Of a stretch of DNA of 9,558 nucleotides, positions 1 through 6,810 are shown one piece after another (the stretch's first letter is position 1; every line of letters starts with the position of its first letter). The notes under the pieces are model-generated. The model saw only the letters and a program-made list of their open reading frames with translations. It made no database searches and was not told the origin of the DNA. The position numbers and the translations under genes are program-made. The DNA is from Opitutales bacterium (lineage in GTDB: Bacteria > Verrucomicrobiota > Verrucomicrobiia > Opitutales > Intestinicryptomonadaceae): positions 1 to 9,558 of the forward strand of contig JAFXRX010000226.1 of the NCBI GenBank assembly GCA_017526045.1, written 5' to 3'.

Positions 1-1341
1 CGCCGCGTAAACCTCTTCGGCAGACGCGCCCTCCTTTGCGGCTGCGATGTTGTTGAACACAGTGTCGTTGAAAAGCACGGGGTATTGCGGGACGCTGCCC
101 AAATCTCCCATATAGTCGGCGTTGGCAATGTCGCGCAGGTCGATGCCGTCGACAGTAATCCTGCCGCTTGCGGGGTCGTAAAGGCGCATTGCAAGCTTTG
201 CGAAAGTGCTCTTGCCCGCGCCGCTTTCGCCGACGAGCGCGCAGCTTGTACCCGCGGGGATTGTTATTGTGGCGTTTTTCAAAACGGGCTTGTCTTTGTA
301 GGCGAAATTTACGTTTTCGAAGGCTATGCGCCCCTTGGCGTTCTTGAATTCAACAGGGTTTTCGGGCTCGGGGACTTCGCTTTTGTAGTCCAAAATTTCG
401 AGGATGCGCTCGACAAGCGGCATGGTTTTAATGAAGTCGTTCGCCATTTTTATGACGCGCTTAATCGGGTCGACGACCAGGTAGAGCGAAACGCCGATTG
501 CCGTAAATGTCGGCAGGTCGATGTGCGCGCAGTAGGAATATATAAAAGTCGCGGCTATTAGAACGGCGGCGAAGACCTCCATAATCGGCTGCTGCAGCAA
601 GTCGTACTTTTCGACTTTCAGGAAGAATTTTTTATAGGAGGCGTTTTGCCCGTCGAATTTGTCCGTCTGGTTTTTCTGCAAAGAGAACACGCGCACCTCG
701 TGGACGGCGTCCAAATTTTCGTTGACGTGCTGCGTCATTTCAGAAAGCACAACTTGAGCCTTGCCCGCATACCTCTTCAAGTTTTTGCGGATAATCTGCA
801 TGGGCAAAATGAAAACCGGCACCGACATGAGAACGACTACCAAAATCAGAGCCTCGCCGCTTTTTACGCACTGGTAAAGCAAATAGGCTATCGCGCCAAT
901 CGCCTGCATGGGCTGGCGGAAAATTTCCGAGGCGAATGCAAGCAGGCGCGTCTGCACCATGTTCGAGTCGTTCGTCAGCCTCGTGAGCAAGTCGCCCGTC
1001 GTGAATTTGTCGAAGAATGCTATGGGGTAGGTTTGGAGCTTTTTGAAAATGTCGATTTTTATGCGGCGCAAGACCTCCAAAGAGCAATACACCATCAAAT
1101 ACCCGCTCGCGTACCCCGAAACCGCCCTGAGCGCGAAAATGAGCGGCAGAGCCGCCGCGACGCTTGCGACGTACCAAATGCCGTGCGCGCCCTGGTTTTC
1201 AAAAACCCCCTGCAGGACGTACTTGAACACGGCGGGCATCAGCCCGCTGCTCGCCCCGAACAAAGAGCCGCACAAAATTGCGACAATCAGCGGGGCAATC
1301 GAAGGCTTTACATAGACGTAAAATCTTAAAAGTTTTTTCAT
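1..1341 (-). CDS. ABC exporter, fused membrane and ATPase domains (MsbA-like), C-terminus cut by window edge
   Basis: The first 447 residues of a half-transporter that joins an ABC-exporter membrane domain (about residues 10-310) to a nucleotide-binding domain (about 337 onward). Hydrophobic segments lie near residues 14-34, 56-75, 145-160, 164-184 and 255-290. The segment GDLLTRLTNDS (116-126) is typical of the first intracellular loop of MsbA-type exporters. In the ATPase domain Y348 is the likely A-loop aromatic residue, GESGAGKST (371-379) is the Walker A motif, and Q419 (SVPQ) is the Q-loop glutamine. The LSGGQ signature, Walker B and H-loop would lie beyond the left edge and are not seen. 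The family exports lipids, peptides or drugs. MsbA-like lipid flipping is possible, but the substrate cannot be read from the sequence. The start is the ATG at 1341, which has no Shine-Dalgarno sequence. It lies 65 bp downstream of the hydrolase gene on the same strand, so co-transcription is possible. Confidence 0.9.
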   Translation of the reverse strand, partial: MKKLLRFYVYVKPSIAPLIVAILCGSLFGASSGLMPAVFKYVLQGVFENQGAHGIWYVASVAAALPLIFALRAVSGYASGYLMVYCSLEVLRRIKIDIFKKLQTYPIAFFDKFTTGDLLTRLTNDSNMVQTRLLAFASEIFRQPMQAIGAIAYLLYQCVKSGEALILVVVLMSVPVFILPMQIIRKNLKRYAGKAQVVLSEMTQHVNENLDAVHEVRVFSLQKNQTDKFDGQNASYKKFFLKVEKYDLLQQPIMEVFAAVLIAATFIYSYCAHIDLPTFTAIGVSLYLVVDPIKRVIKMANDFIKTMPLVERILEILDYKSEVPEPENPVEFKNAKGRIAFENVNFAYKDKPVLKNATITIPAGTSCALVGESGAGKSTFAKLAMRLYDPASGRITVDGIDLRDIANADYMGDLGSVPQYPVLFNDTVFNNIAAAKEGASAEEVYAA

Positions 1342-1392
1342 TCGGGCAAAATTATTTTTTTATTGGCGCAAATAAAGCAAACTTTGCCCGAA
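1341..1392. repeat. 10-bp perfect inverted repeat between hydrolase and ABC exporter genes
   Basis: TTCGGGCAAA at 1341-1350 is the exact reverse complement of TTTGCCCGAA at 1383-1392. The arms are separated by 32 bp of AT-rich sequence. A smaller palindrome, GCAAACTTTGC (1377-1387), overlaps the second arm. On the minus strand one arm abuts the exporter start codon. It could be a regulator site, an RNA hairpin that hides the start, or chance. Neither arm is followed by a T-run convincing enough to call a terminator. Confidence 0.4.
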
Positions 1393-1406
1393 ACTGCAAA
1401 ACAATT

Positions 1407-2339
1407 TTATTTTTCGGGCTTTGCGTCGGGGCTTGCCGAAATTTCTTCGAGGCTTGCGAGCTTGCGCGCGGCAAGCCAATTTAAGAGCATTTCAGGCCAC
1501 GAGCGCATTGGCAGATGCTGGCGGTCGCGCATGCCGTAGCCGTGCCCGCCCTCCTCGTAAAAATGCGCCTCGACTTTGACGCCCGCCTTTTTAAGAGCCA
1601 AAAAGTAAGTAAGCCCGTCTTTGAGATGCCCGTCGTCCATGGTTTGAGCGATGAAGCACGGCGGCGTTGTGTCCGCGCTTACGGGGACGTCGGGCTGCAA
1701 GACAAGCTGGTCGTTGCCCGTGTAGGCCGGATAAATCAAAATCAAAAAGTCGGGCTTTGAGGAAAATCTGTCGATTAAATCCGCGTGCGGGTAAATTTCC
1801 TCCTTGAAGTTTGCGGACGTTCTGCAAGCCAAATGCCCGCCCGCGCTGAACCCCGCCATGCCGAGGCAAAACGGGTCTATGTTGAGCTCTTTTGCGTTTG
1901 CCCTTATGAAGCGCAAAGCCCTCTGGGCGTCCTGATATGCGCCCTCCCTGTTTTGCGGAACGCGGTATTTCAGCACAAACGCGCCCATGCCGTGCCGCGC
2001 CAAAAGCTTTGCAAGGGCGGTGCCCTCCTTGCCGTACGCCAAGCCGCCGTATGCGCCGCCGGGGGCGATTACCACCGCGGGGGTCGGCTTCTTGCCCTCG
2101 GCTTTGAAAAATCTTATGTCGGGCTCGGAAACGTTTGTGATGCTCAAATCGTCCTTGGCGTCGTTGCCCCAGACTTTCAGCGGGTCTTTCGCGCCCTCTC
2201 CGGGCATGTCGCGCCCCTGCCAAATCTTGAAAACTATGGAGCCGTCGGGCATCTTTTTGCCCTCGAGCTTTTTATTGGGGGCGGCAAGGCAAACCGCCGC
2301 GCAGGATAGCGCCGCAAAAAATAAAATAAGCTTTTTCAT
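1407..2339 (-). CDS. Exported alpha/beta-hydrolase, esterase/deacetylase-like (BD-FAE/acetylxylan esterase type)
   Basis: A 310-residue serine hydrolase with an N-terminal signal peptide: two lysines, then a hydrophobic stretch with likely cleavage after CLA or LAA near residue 19-20. The oxyanion segment PGGAYG is at 93-98. The nucleophile elbow GFSAG is at 163-167 with Ser165. The acid is probably Asp235 or Asp236 (TMDDGH), and the catalytic base is His266 in GGHGYG. The order and spacing fit small esterases that remove acetyl or feruloyl groups from plant polysaccharides. That substrate is inferred from the family and not shown here. The ATG at 2339 is preferred because it starts directly at the signal peptide. 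A GTG two codons upstream (2345) is also in frame and is better spaced from an AGGA, so the true start is uncertain by two residues. The active site would lie outside the inner membrane. Confidence 0.85.
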   Translation of the reverse strand: MKKLILFFAALSCAAVCLAAPNKKLEGKKMPDGSIVFKIWQGRDMPGEGAKDPLKVWGNDAKDDLSITNVSEPDIRFFKAEGKKPTPAVVIAPGGAYGGLAYGKEGTALAKLLARHGMGAFVLKYRVPQNREGAYQDAQRALRFIRANAKELNIDPFCLGMAGFSAGGHLACRTSANFKEEIYPHADLIDRFSSKPDFLILIYPAYTGNDQLVLQPDVPVSADTTPPCFIAQTMDDGHLKDGLTYFLALKKAGVKVEAHFYEEGGHGYGMRDRQHLPMRSWPEMLLNWLAARKLASLEEISASPDAKPEK

Positions 2340-2438
2340 ATACACGGAACCAATCCTAACGCCGAAGAGCCCGAAGTAAAGATTTTTTCAAACGTGCTTG
2401 AAATTCGCGGCGCAATATAAAAATATATGCAGGAAATT
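2340..2438. promoter_or_regulatory. Divergent intergenic region with probable back-to-back promoters
   Basis: This gap separates the minus-strand hydrolase from the plus-strand LysE-type gene, so it must hold promoters for both directions unless transcription starts further away. On the plus strand TTGAAA (2398-2403) is followed after 17 bp by AAATAT (2421-2426), a weak sigma70-like pair that would give a very short leader. No good minus-strand promoter could be identified. No operator-like palindrome was seen. Confidence 0.3.
2431..2434 (+). promoter_or_regulatory. Ribosome binding site deciding the LysE-type start
   Basis: AGGA lies four bases before the ATG at 2439. No purine-rich site precedes the in-frame ATG at 2427, so the later start is favoured. 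This is the only close Shine-Dalgarno-like match to an ATG start in the window, although the spacing is short. Confidence 0.4.
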
Positions 2439-3095
2439 ATGGATAAAACTTTGCTAATAGGCTTTTTTGCTTCGAGCGTGATTTTGGCAATCACTCCCGG
2501 GCCCGACATTTTGTTTGTCTTGGCGGAAAGCCTCGCAAAGGGCGCAAAGCGCGGAATTTTGATAACCGCGGGGCTTTGCCTTGGAATTTGCATGCACACG
2601 CTTTTGTGCGCGGCGGGCATTTCGCTGATTATAGCGCAGACGCCCTCGCTTTACGCGGCAATCCAGTGTTTGGGCGCAATATACCTTGCCGTTCTCGCCT
2701 TCGAGGCCTCGCGCGAAAAAATCGGGGCATCTTCCACGAATTTCAGCCTGCCCGAAACTCCGCAAAACGGCGAAAGCCTGCCAAAAACCCTCGCCCGCGG
2801 CTTTTTGATGAACGCCCTCAACCCGAAAGTCGGGCTGTTTTTTCTGGCGTTTATGCCGCAGTTCATCTCGGAAGAAGGCTTGCCGAAGCCCGCGCAGTTC
2901 GCCGTTTTGGGGCTTGTTTTTATGGTGTCGGCGGCAATTTGCTTTTGCGCGGTTTCGGTTTTGGCGGCAAAATTTGCAAGCATTTTTAAAAGCGTAAAAT
3001 TTTGGATTTTGATGAAGTGGGCGCGGGCTCTTCTTTTTGCCTCGATTTCATTTATAATTCTGCTTGAAATGGCAAAAACCCTCTCGGACGCCTGA
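2439..3095 (+). CDS. LysE/RhtB family amino-acid exporter
   Basis: A 218-residue inner-membrane protein of the usual length for the LysE/RhtB superfamily, which exports amino acids or similar small metabolites using the ion gradient. The family hallmark TPGPD is at 19-23 at the end of the first hydrophobic segment. The second conserved block, NPKVGLFFLAFMPQF, is at 128-142. Hydrophobic segments run near residues 4-31, 39-66, 71-88, 128-142, 151-181 and 196-212. A polar loop of about 30 residues (89-117) separates the third segment from the NPKV block. The substrate cannot be predicted. An ATG four codons upstream (2427) is possible, but the AGGA lies between the two. The gene stops 30 bp before the lipoprotein gene on the same strand, so the two may be co-transcribed. 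Confidence 0.88.
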   Translation: MDKTLLIGFFASSVILAITPGPDILFVLAESLAKGAKRGILITAGLCLGICMHTLLCAAGISLIIAQTPSLYAAIQCLGAIYLAVLAFEASREKIGASSTNFSLPETPQNGESLPKTLARGFLMNALNPKVGLFFLAFMPQFISEEGLPKPAQFAVLGLVFMVSAAICFCAVSVLAAKFASIFKSVKFWILMKWARALLFASISFIILLEMAKTLSDA

Positions 3096-3125
3096 GCCGC
3101 CATTCCTTTAAATTGAAAAAAAACT

Positions 3126-3812
3126 ATGAAAACAGAAATTAAAAAACTAACAAACATCATAATTGCGGGCATCGCACTTTTGCTTTGCGGCTGCAACTGC
3201 CTGTCCAAGGATAAAATGCGCATCGCGCCCGAGGCCGAATGCCCGAATGTGGCAGCCGACACTCTCTTTATCGCGGCGATGCCCTCGGAGAGCAAATTCA
3301 TTGTCGAAAAATACTCGCTCGAAGAAATCTCCCCGAATTTGCACGCGAAAAACGGGATAGCCTGCATCACGACGGGCATCGGCAAAGACGGCGTAAATTC
3401 GACGCTTCAAAAGTTCCATGTTTCCGAAAAGACGCAAAAAATAAACGTCGGCTACTGCGGCAGCAACACCATAAAAAAAGGCGCGCTGTGCAAAATTTCA
3501 AGGGTCGCAAAAATCGAAAACCCGCAGGCTGCGGAAAAAATCTCCGAAAGCGGCGTGCCCTGCTTTTCCTCCGACAAGTTCGTAGAAGAAACCGACATAA
3601 AAGAGCCCTGCGCCTTCGACATGGAGCTTTACTATCTGCGCGAAAAATTCCCCAATATAACCGCGTACAAAATCGTAAGCGACAACCTCTCGCACTCGGA
3701 GTTTAAAGATTTCGAAAACCTGAACCCGCAGGGGGCGTGGGACGAATTTTTCAAGGAGATTTCGGGCAAAATATCCGCAAAAAACGGCGCGGCGGCCCAA
3801 AAAAATAATTGA
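3126..3812 (+). CDS. Lipoprotein with nucleoside phosphorylase / MTA-SAH nucleosidase-like domain
   Basis: A 228-residue protein. The first 23 residues form a lipoprotein signal: basic start, hydrophobic core, then lipobox LCGC with Cys23 as the lipid-modified residue. The rest resembles the PNP/UDP phosphorylase superfamily, closest by eye to 5'-methylthioadenosine/S-adenosylhomocysteine nucleosidase. Matching blocks are AAMPSE (50-55), TGIGKDGVN (83-91), INVGYCGS (106-113), FSSDKF (147-152), FDMELYY (164-170) and IVSDNLSH (183-190). The E. coli enzyme's catalytic Glu12, ribose-binding Met173/Glu174 and catalytic Asp197 would correspond to Glu55, Met166/Glu167 and Asp186, all present. The stretch between the glycine-rich block and DME is roughly 35 residues shorter than in E. 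coli, so the base pocket may differ. Reaction and substrate are unproven. It would act at the cell envelope and not in the cytoplasm, which is odd for this family. The ATG has no Shine-Dalgarno sequence. Confidence 0.72.
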   Translation: MKTEIKKLTNIIIAGIALLLCGCNCLSKDKMRIAPEAECPNVAADTLFIAAMPSESKFIVEKYSLEEISPNLHAKNGIACITTGIGKDGVNSTLQKFHVSEKTQKINVGYCGSNTIKKGALCKISRVAKIENPQAAEKISESGVPCFSSDKFVEETDIKEPCAFDMELYYLREKFPNITAYKIVSDNLSHSEFKDFENLNPQGAWDEFFKEISGKISAKNGAAAQKNN

Positions 3813-3894
3813 CTTTTCCGGCGCAATAAACGAAACTTTGTTCCGAAACAAACGGTTGTGTTTTCAAGCAGCCTAAAAAACGAAGAAAGCCAAT

Positions 3895-5073
3895 ATGAAT
3901 AATTTTACCTATTTTGCTCCTACAAAAATAGTGTTCGCAAAAGGCGCGCAGCGCCATGCCGGCGCGCTTTTAAAAGAATTCGGCGCGAAAAAAGTTCTCG
4001 TGCACTTCGGCGGCAAAAGCGCGAGGAGCTCCGGGCTTCTTGCAGAAGTCTGCGGCGCAATAAAAGAGGCGGGGCTCGATTTTGTCGAGTTCGGCGGCGT
4101 AAAGCCGAACCCCCGCCTTTGCGACGTAAGAGCGGGCGCGCAAATTTGCAAGGAAAACAATATCGACTTCATCCTCGCTGTCGGCGGCGGCAGCGTCATC
4201 GACTCCGCAAAGGCAATCGCCCTTGCAATCGCAAACCCCGATTGCGACGTCTGGGATTTTTACACCGGCAAGGCGCAGCCCAAAGCCTGCGCGCCGCTTG
4301 GCACAATCCTTACAATGGCGGCGGCGGGCAGCGAAATGAGCGAGGCCTCCGTCATCACAAACGACGACGGGCAGCTCAAGCGCGCAATCAACAACGACCT
4401 CGTCCGCGCTAAATTCTCAATCCTCAACCCCGAGCTTACGCTAAGCGTCCCGCCGTTCCAGACGCAGAGCGGCTGCGCCGACATTTTGATGCACACGCTC
4501 GAGCGGTACTTCAAAAACACCGAAAGCTTCGAGCTTACCGACGAGCTCGCCGAGGCTCTCATGCGCACCGTCATCAAAAACGCGAAAATCCTGCGCGAAA
4601 ACCCGCAGGACTTGGACGCGCGCGCCGAAATCATGTGGGCTTCGACAGTTTCGCACAACAACATAACAGGCGACCGCACCAAGGGCGACTGGGCATGCCA
4701 CGCCCTCGAGCACGAGCTAAGCGGCATCTTCGACGTCCCGCACGGAGCGGGGCTTTCGGCGATTTGGAGCACCTGGGCGAAGTTTGTCCTGCACCAAAAC
4801 CCCGCGCGTTTTGCGCGCCTTGCAATAAAGGTATGGGGCGTTGAGGACATCGGAAACGACGAGATTACCGCGCTCAAGGGCATTGAAAAGTTCGACGAAT
4901 TTTTCGTAAGCGTTGGGCTGCCCGTGCGCATCTCGGGCCTCGACATAAAAATCACCGAAGAGCTTGCCGAAACCCTCGCGCAGAAATGCACAAATGGCGG
5001 CGAATTCAAGGTGGGCAACTTCCGCCCGCTCGGCAAAGACGACGCAAGGCAGATTTACCTAAACGCAAAATAG
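3895..5073 (+). CDS. Iron-type (group III) alcohol dehydrogenase, YqhD/butanol-dehydrogenase-like
   Basis: A 392-residue cytoplasmic oxidoreductase of full family length. The nucleotide-binding motif GGGSVIDSAK is at 97-106, and a second glycine-rich contact, GGKS, at 39-42. The metal ligands are Asp196 and His200 (DILMH), His269 (CHALEH) and His283 (VPHGAG). The spacing D-x3-H-x68-H-x13-H matches what I recall for E. coli YqhD. Relatives reduce aldehydes such as butyraldehyde, glyoxal-type or furan aldehydes, usually with NADPH, serving fermentation or aldehyde detoxification. Which of these applies here is not shown. The ATG at 3895 fits the family start, which runs directly into the F-x-x-P-T-K-I-V-F strand. 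It is preceded only by a weak GAAGAAAG stretch. The 82-bp gap upstream contains a TTGACT (3809-3814) overlapping the previous stop codon, but no good -10 partner. Confidence 0.93.
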   Translation: MNNFTYFAPTKIVFAKGAQRHAGALLKEFGAKKVLVHFGGKSARSSGLLAEVCGAIKEAGLDFVEFGGVKPNPRLCDVRAGAQICKENNIDFILAVGGGSVIDSAKAIALAIANPDCDVWDFYTGKAQPKACAPLGTILTMAAAGSEMSEASVITNDDGQLKRAINNDLVRAKFSILNPELTLSVPPFQTQSGCADILMHTLERYFKNTESFELTDELAEALMRTVIKNAKILRENPQDLDARAEIMWASTVSHNNITGDRTKGDWACHALEHELSGIFDVPHGAGLSAIWSTWAKFVLHQNPARFARLAIKVWGVEDIGNDEITALKGIEKFDEFFVSVGLPVRISGLDIKITEELAETLAQKCTNGGEFKVGNFRPLGKDDARQIYLNAK

Positions 5074-5140
5074 CCCGCGCGTTTTTATTTGATTTCCGCG
5101 CAAATGTTCAATTTATTCAAATGAAAAATTTTGGGTTTAT
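5074..5140 (+). promoter_or_regulatory. AT-rich leader before the TIGR03790-type gene, weak promoter candidate
   Basis: After the dehydrogenase stop codon this gap holds TTGATT (5089-5094) and, 17 bp later, TTTATT (5112-5117). Each matches the sigma70 consensus at four of six positions. GCGCG and CGCGC flank a T-rich stretch at the start of the gap but do not form a convincing terminator. A seven-codon reading frame begins at 5121 and its TGA overlaps the next gene's ATG. Confidence 0.25.
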
Positions 5141-6724
5141 ATGAGGCTTTTGCGCGAAATTTTTTTTGCGGCCGTCCTATGCGCCGCCGCTAGCTCCAAC
5201 GGGGCGGAGGCGCAAAACGTGTTTGTAGCGGCGAACAAAAACTCCGCAAAATCCGCAAATCTTGCAAAAGAATACTGCGCAATGCGCGGAATTCCGCCCG
5301 AAAACATTATCATGTTGGACGCGCCCAAAACCGCGGACATTTCAAGGCAGGGCTACGACTTAAAAATCGCGCGCCCGATTTTCGCCTTCCTAAAAAGCCG
5401 CGGAAAAATCAAGGATATTTTTGGAGCCGACGACCCCAAAAAATCAATGGTCGTAAAAAGCGACGTCGACTGCCTTGTCCTGTGCAAGGACGTCCCCTTT
5501 AGAATTGCCGAGGAAAATCCCGACCCCGAAAAAAAGCCGAACGCCTCAACAAACAATTCCGCCTGCGTCGACTCTGAGCTCGCGCTCCTCTTGAAGGGCT
5601 CGTACAATCTGCAGGGCGCGCAAAAAAACACCCTCTTTGGCGTCGGCAGGCAGAAGGGCGAATACAAAAAGCAAAATTTTTTGGCGGTCTCAAGGCTCGA
5701 CGGCGCAAGTTTTGAGGACGCCTTAAACATCGCAAAAAGCGCGAAAATCGCCGAAGAAAAAGGGCTGCGGGGGCGCGCATACATAGACATGTCGCAAAAA
5801 TACCCCGCGGGCGACAAGTGGCTCGAGGGCGCAAAAGAAATACTGGAAAGAATGGGCTTTGACCTCTCCTCCGACTCAAGGCCGCAGCTTATGAACTACT
5901 TTTGCCGCTTCGACTGCCCCGCCTTCTACTTCGGCTGGTACACAAACATCCCGCGCTACTACCAGGCGGACTGCCGCTACGCCGACGGGGCTTCGACCTT
6001 GCACATCTATTCGTTTTCGGCAATAACCCTGACCCGCAAAACCGACTGGACGCCGAGCTTCGCGGCTCAAAACAGCGCGGCCGCCTTCGGCTACATAAAC
6101 GAGCCCTTCCTGCACGCAACCCACCGCCCCGACGTCTATATGCACTATATAGAAAGGGGCTTCGACGCCGCCGAGGCTGCATTCTACGCAATGCCCGCTT
6201 TCAGCTGGAAGGGGATTTTTCTTGCGGATGCAATGTACTGCCCCATGAAAAAGACCCTCGAAGGGCAAATTGCCGACATCGAAAGCGGCAATGCCGACGA
6301 ATATTCGCAATACTCGATAATCCGCAAAATGAATTTGATGCTGCGCGAGGGCAAAAGCCCCGAAGACGCCGAGGCGTTCGCGCAAAAACTCCTGCCATAT
6401 CTGCCGCAAAAATTCGCGCTGAAATGGCGAATGGCGCAGCTATTGCAAAACTCCGAGCCCGAAAGGGCCGTTTTGCTTGCAAAAGAGGCGGCAAACGAGG
6501 CAAAAAAAGACTTCCAAAACCTGGGGCTTCTTTTTGAAATCGCGGCGTTTTTTAAGGGCAAAAACCTCGAAGAGGAAAGCGCGCGCCTATGCCTCGAAAC
6601 AATAAATTCGACCGGCAACAAGGATTTTCTGCAAAACACAATCCCCGCCCTTTTAAAAACCGAAAAATTTTCCGAAGAGGAAAAAAGCGGGCTGCAAAAA
6701 TTGCTGCCGCCGCCAAAAAAGTAA
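5141..6724 (+). CDS. Exported TIGR03790-type protein with helical C-terminal extension
   Basis: A 527-residue protein with a Sec-type signal peptide (about residues 1-24, cleavage near GAEA). The opening of the mature protein, VFVAANKNS (27-35) then LAKEYCAMRGIPPENII (41-57), is the N-terminal pattern of the TIGR03790 family. The later part also fits: FYFGWYTN (262-269), a DGASTLHIYSFSA block (282-294), GYINEPFLHATHRPDVYMHYIERG (317-340) and IFLADAMYCP (359-368), which correspond to the family's W-Y, SF, EP and GDPL-like conserved stretches. Function is unknown for the family; the fold may be distantly related to caspase/gingipain-type proteins, but that is only my inference. From about 373 to 520 the protein is alpha-helical in character with Ala/Leu/Glu-rich stretches resembling TPR repeats. 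Location is periplasmic or extracellular. No Shine-Dalgarno sequence precedes the ATG. Confidence 0.75.
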   Translation: MRLLREIFFAAVLCAAASSNGAEAQNVFVAANKNSAKSANLAKEYCAMRGIPPENIIMLDAPKTADISRQGYDLKIARPIFAFLKSRGKIKDIFGADDPKKSMVVKSDVDCLVLCKDVPFRIAEENPDPEKKPNASTNNSACVDSELALLLKGSYNLQGAQKNTLFGVGRQKGEYKKQNFLAVSRLDGASFEDALNIAKSAKIAEEKGLRGRAYIDMSQKYPAGDKWLEGAKEILERMGFDLSSDSRPQLMNYFCRFDCPAFYFGWYTNIPRYYQADCRYADGASTLHIYSFSAITLTRKTDWTPSFAAQNSAAAFGYINEPFLHATHRPDVYMHYIERGFDAAEAAFYAMPAFSWKGIFLADAMYCPMKKTLEGQIADIESGNADEYSQYSIIRKMNLMLREGKSPEDAEAFAQKLLPYLPQKFALKWRMAQLLQNSEPERAVLLAKEAANEAKKDFQNLGLLFEIAAFFKGKNLEEESARLCLETINSTGNKDFLQNTIPALLKTEKFSEEEKSGLQKLLPPPKK

Positions 6725-6737
6725 AAAATTTAAATAC

Positions 6738-6766
6738 TTGACATCGGTTTAACAATCAAAAATCAT
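6738..6766 (+). promoter_or_regulatory. Sigma70-type promoter for the DUF362 gene
   Basis: A perfect -35 box TTGACA (6738-6743) is followed by a 17-bp spacer and AATCAT (6761-6766), which matches the -10 consensus at four of six positions. It sits in the AT-rich 86-bp gap between the TIGR03790-type gene and the DUF362 gene. Transcription would start near 6773 and leave a leader of roughly 38 bases. This is the best promoter in the window and suggests the last two genes form their own unit. Confidence 0.5.
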
Positions 6767-6810
6767 TTAGCCATAAGAACAAAACAAAACATTTAACCTC
6801 TGCAAAAAAT

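Noticed and set aside
2651..3385. Minus-strand open frame (244 codons) spanning the LysE-type and lipoprotein genes
   Set aside because: It crosses two well-supported plus-strand genes and the gap between them, and shows no motif of its own.
3837..3852. Small hairpin TTTGTT-CCGA-AACAAA in the gap before the dehydrogenase
   Set aside because: Six mostly A-T pairs with no following T-run. Too weak for a terminator and likely by chance.
4260..5036. Minus-strand open frame (258 codons) inside the alcohol dehydrogenase gene
   Set aside because: Low-complexity Ser/Arg-rich translation without family features. The opposite strand carries a complete enzyme with all metal ligands.
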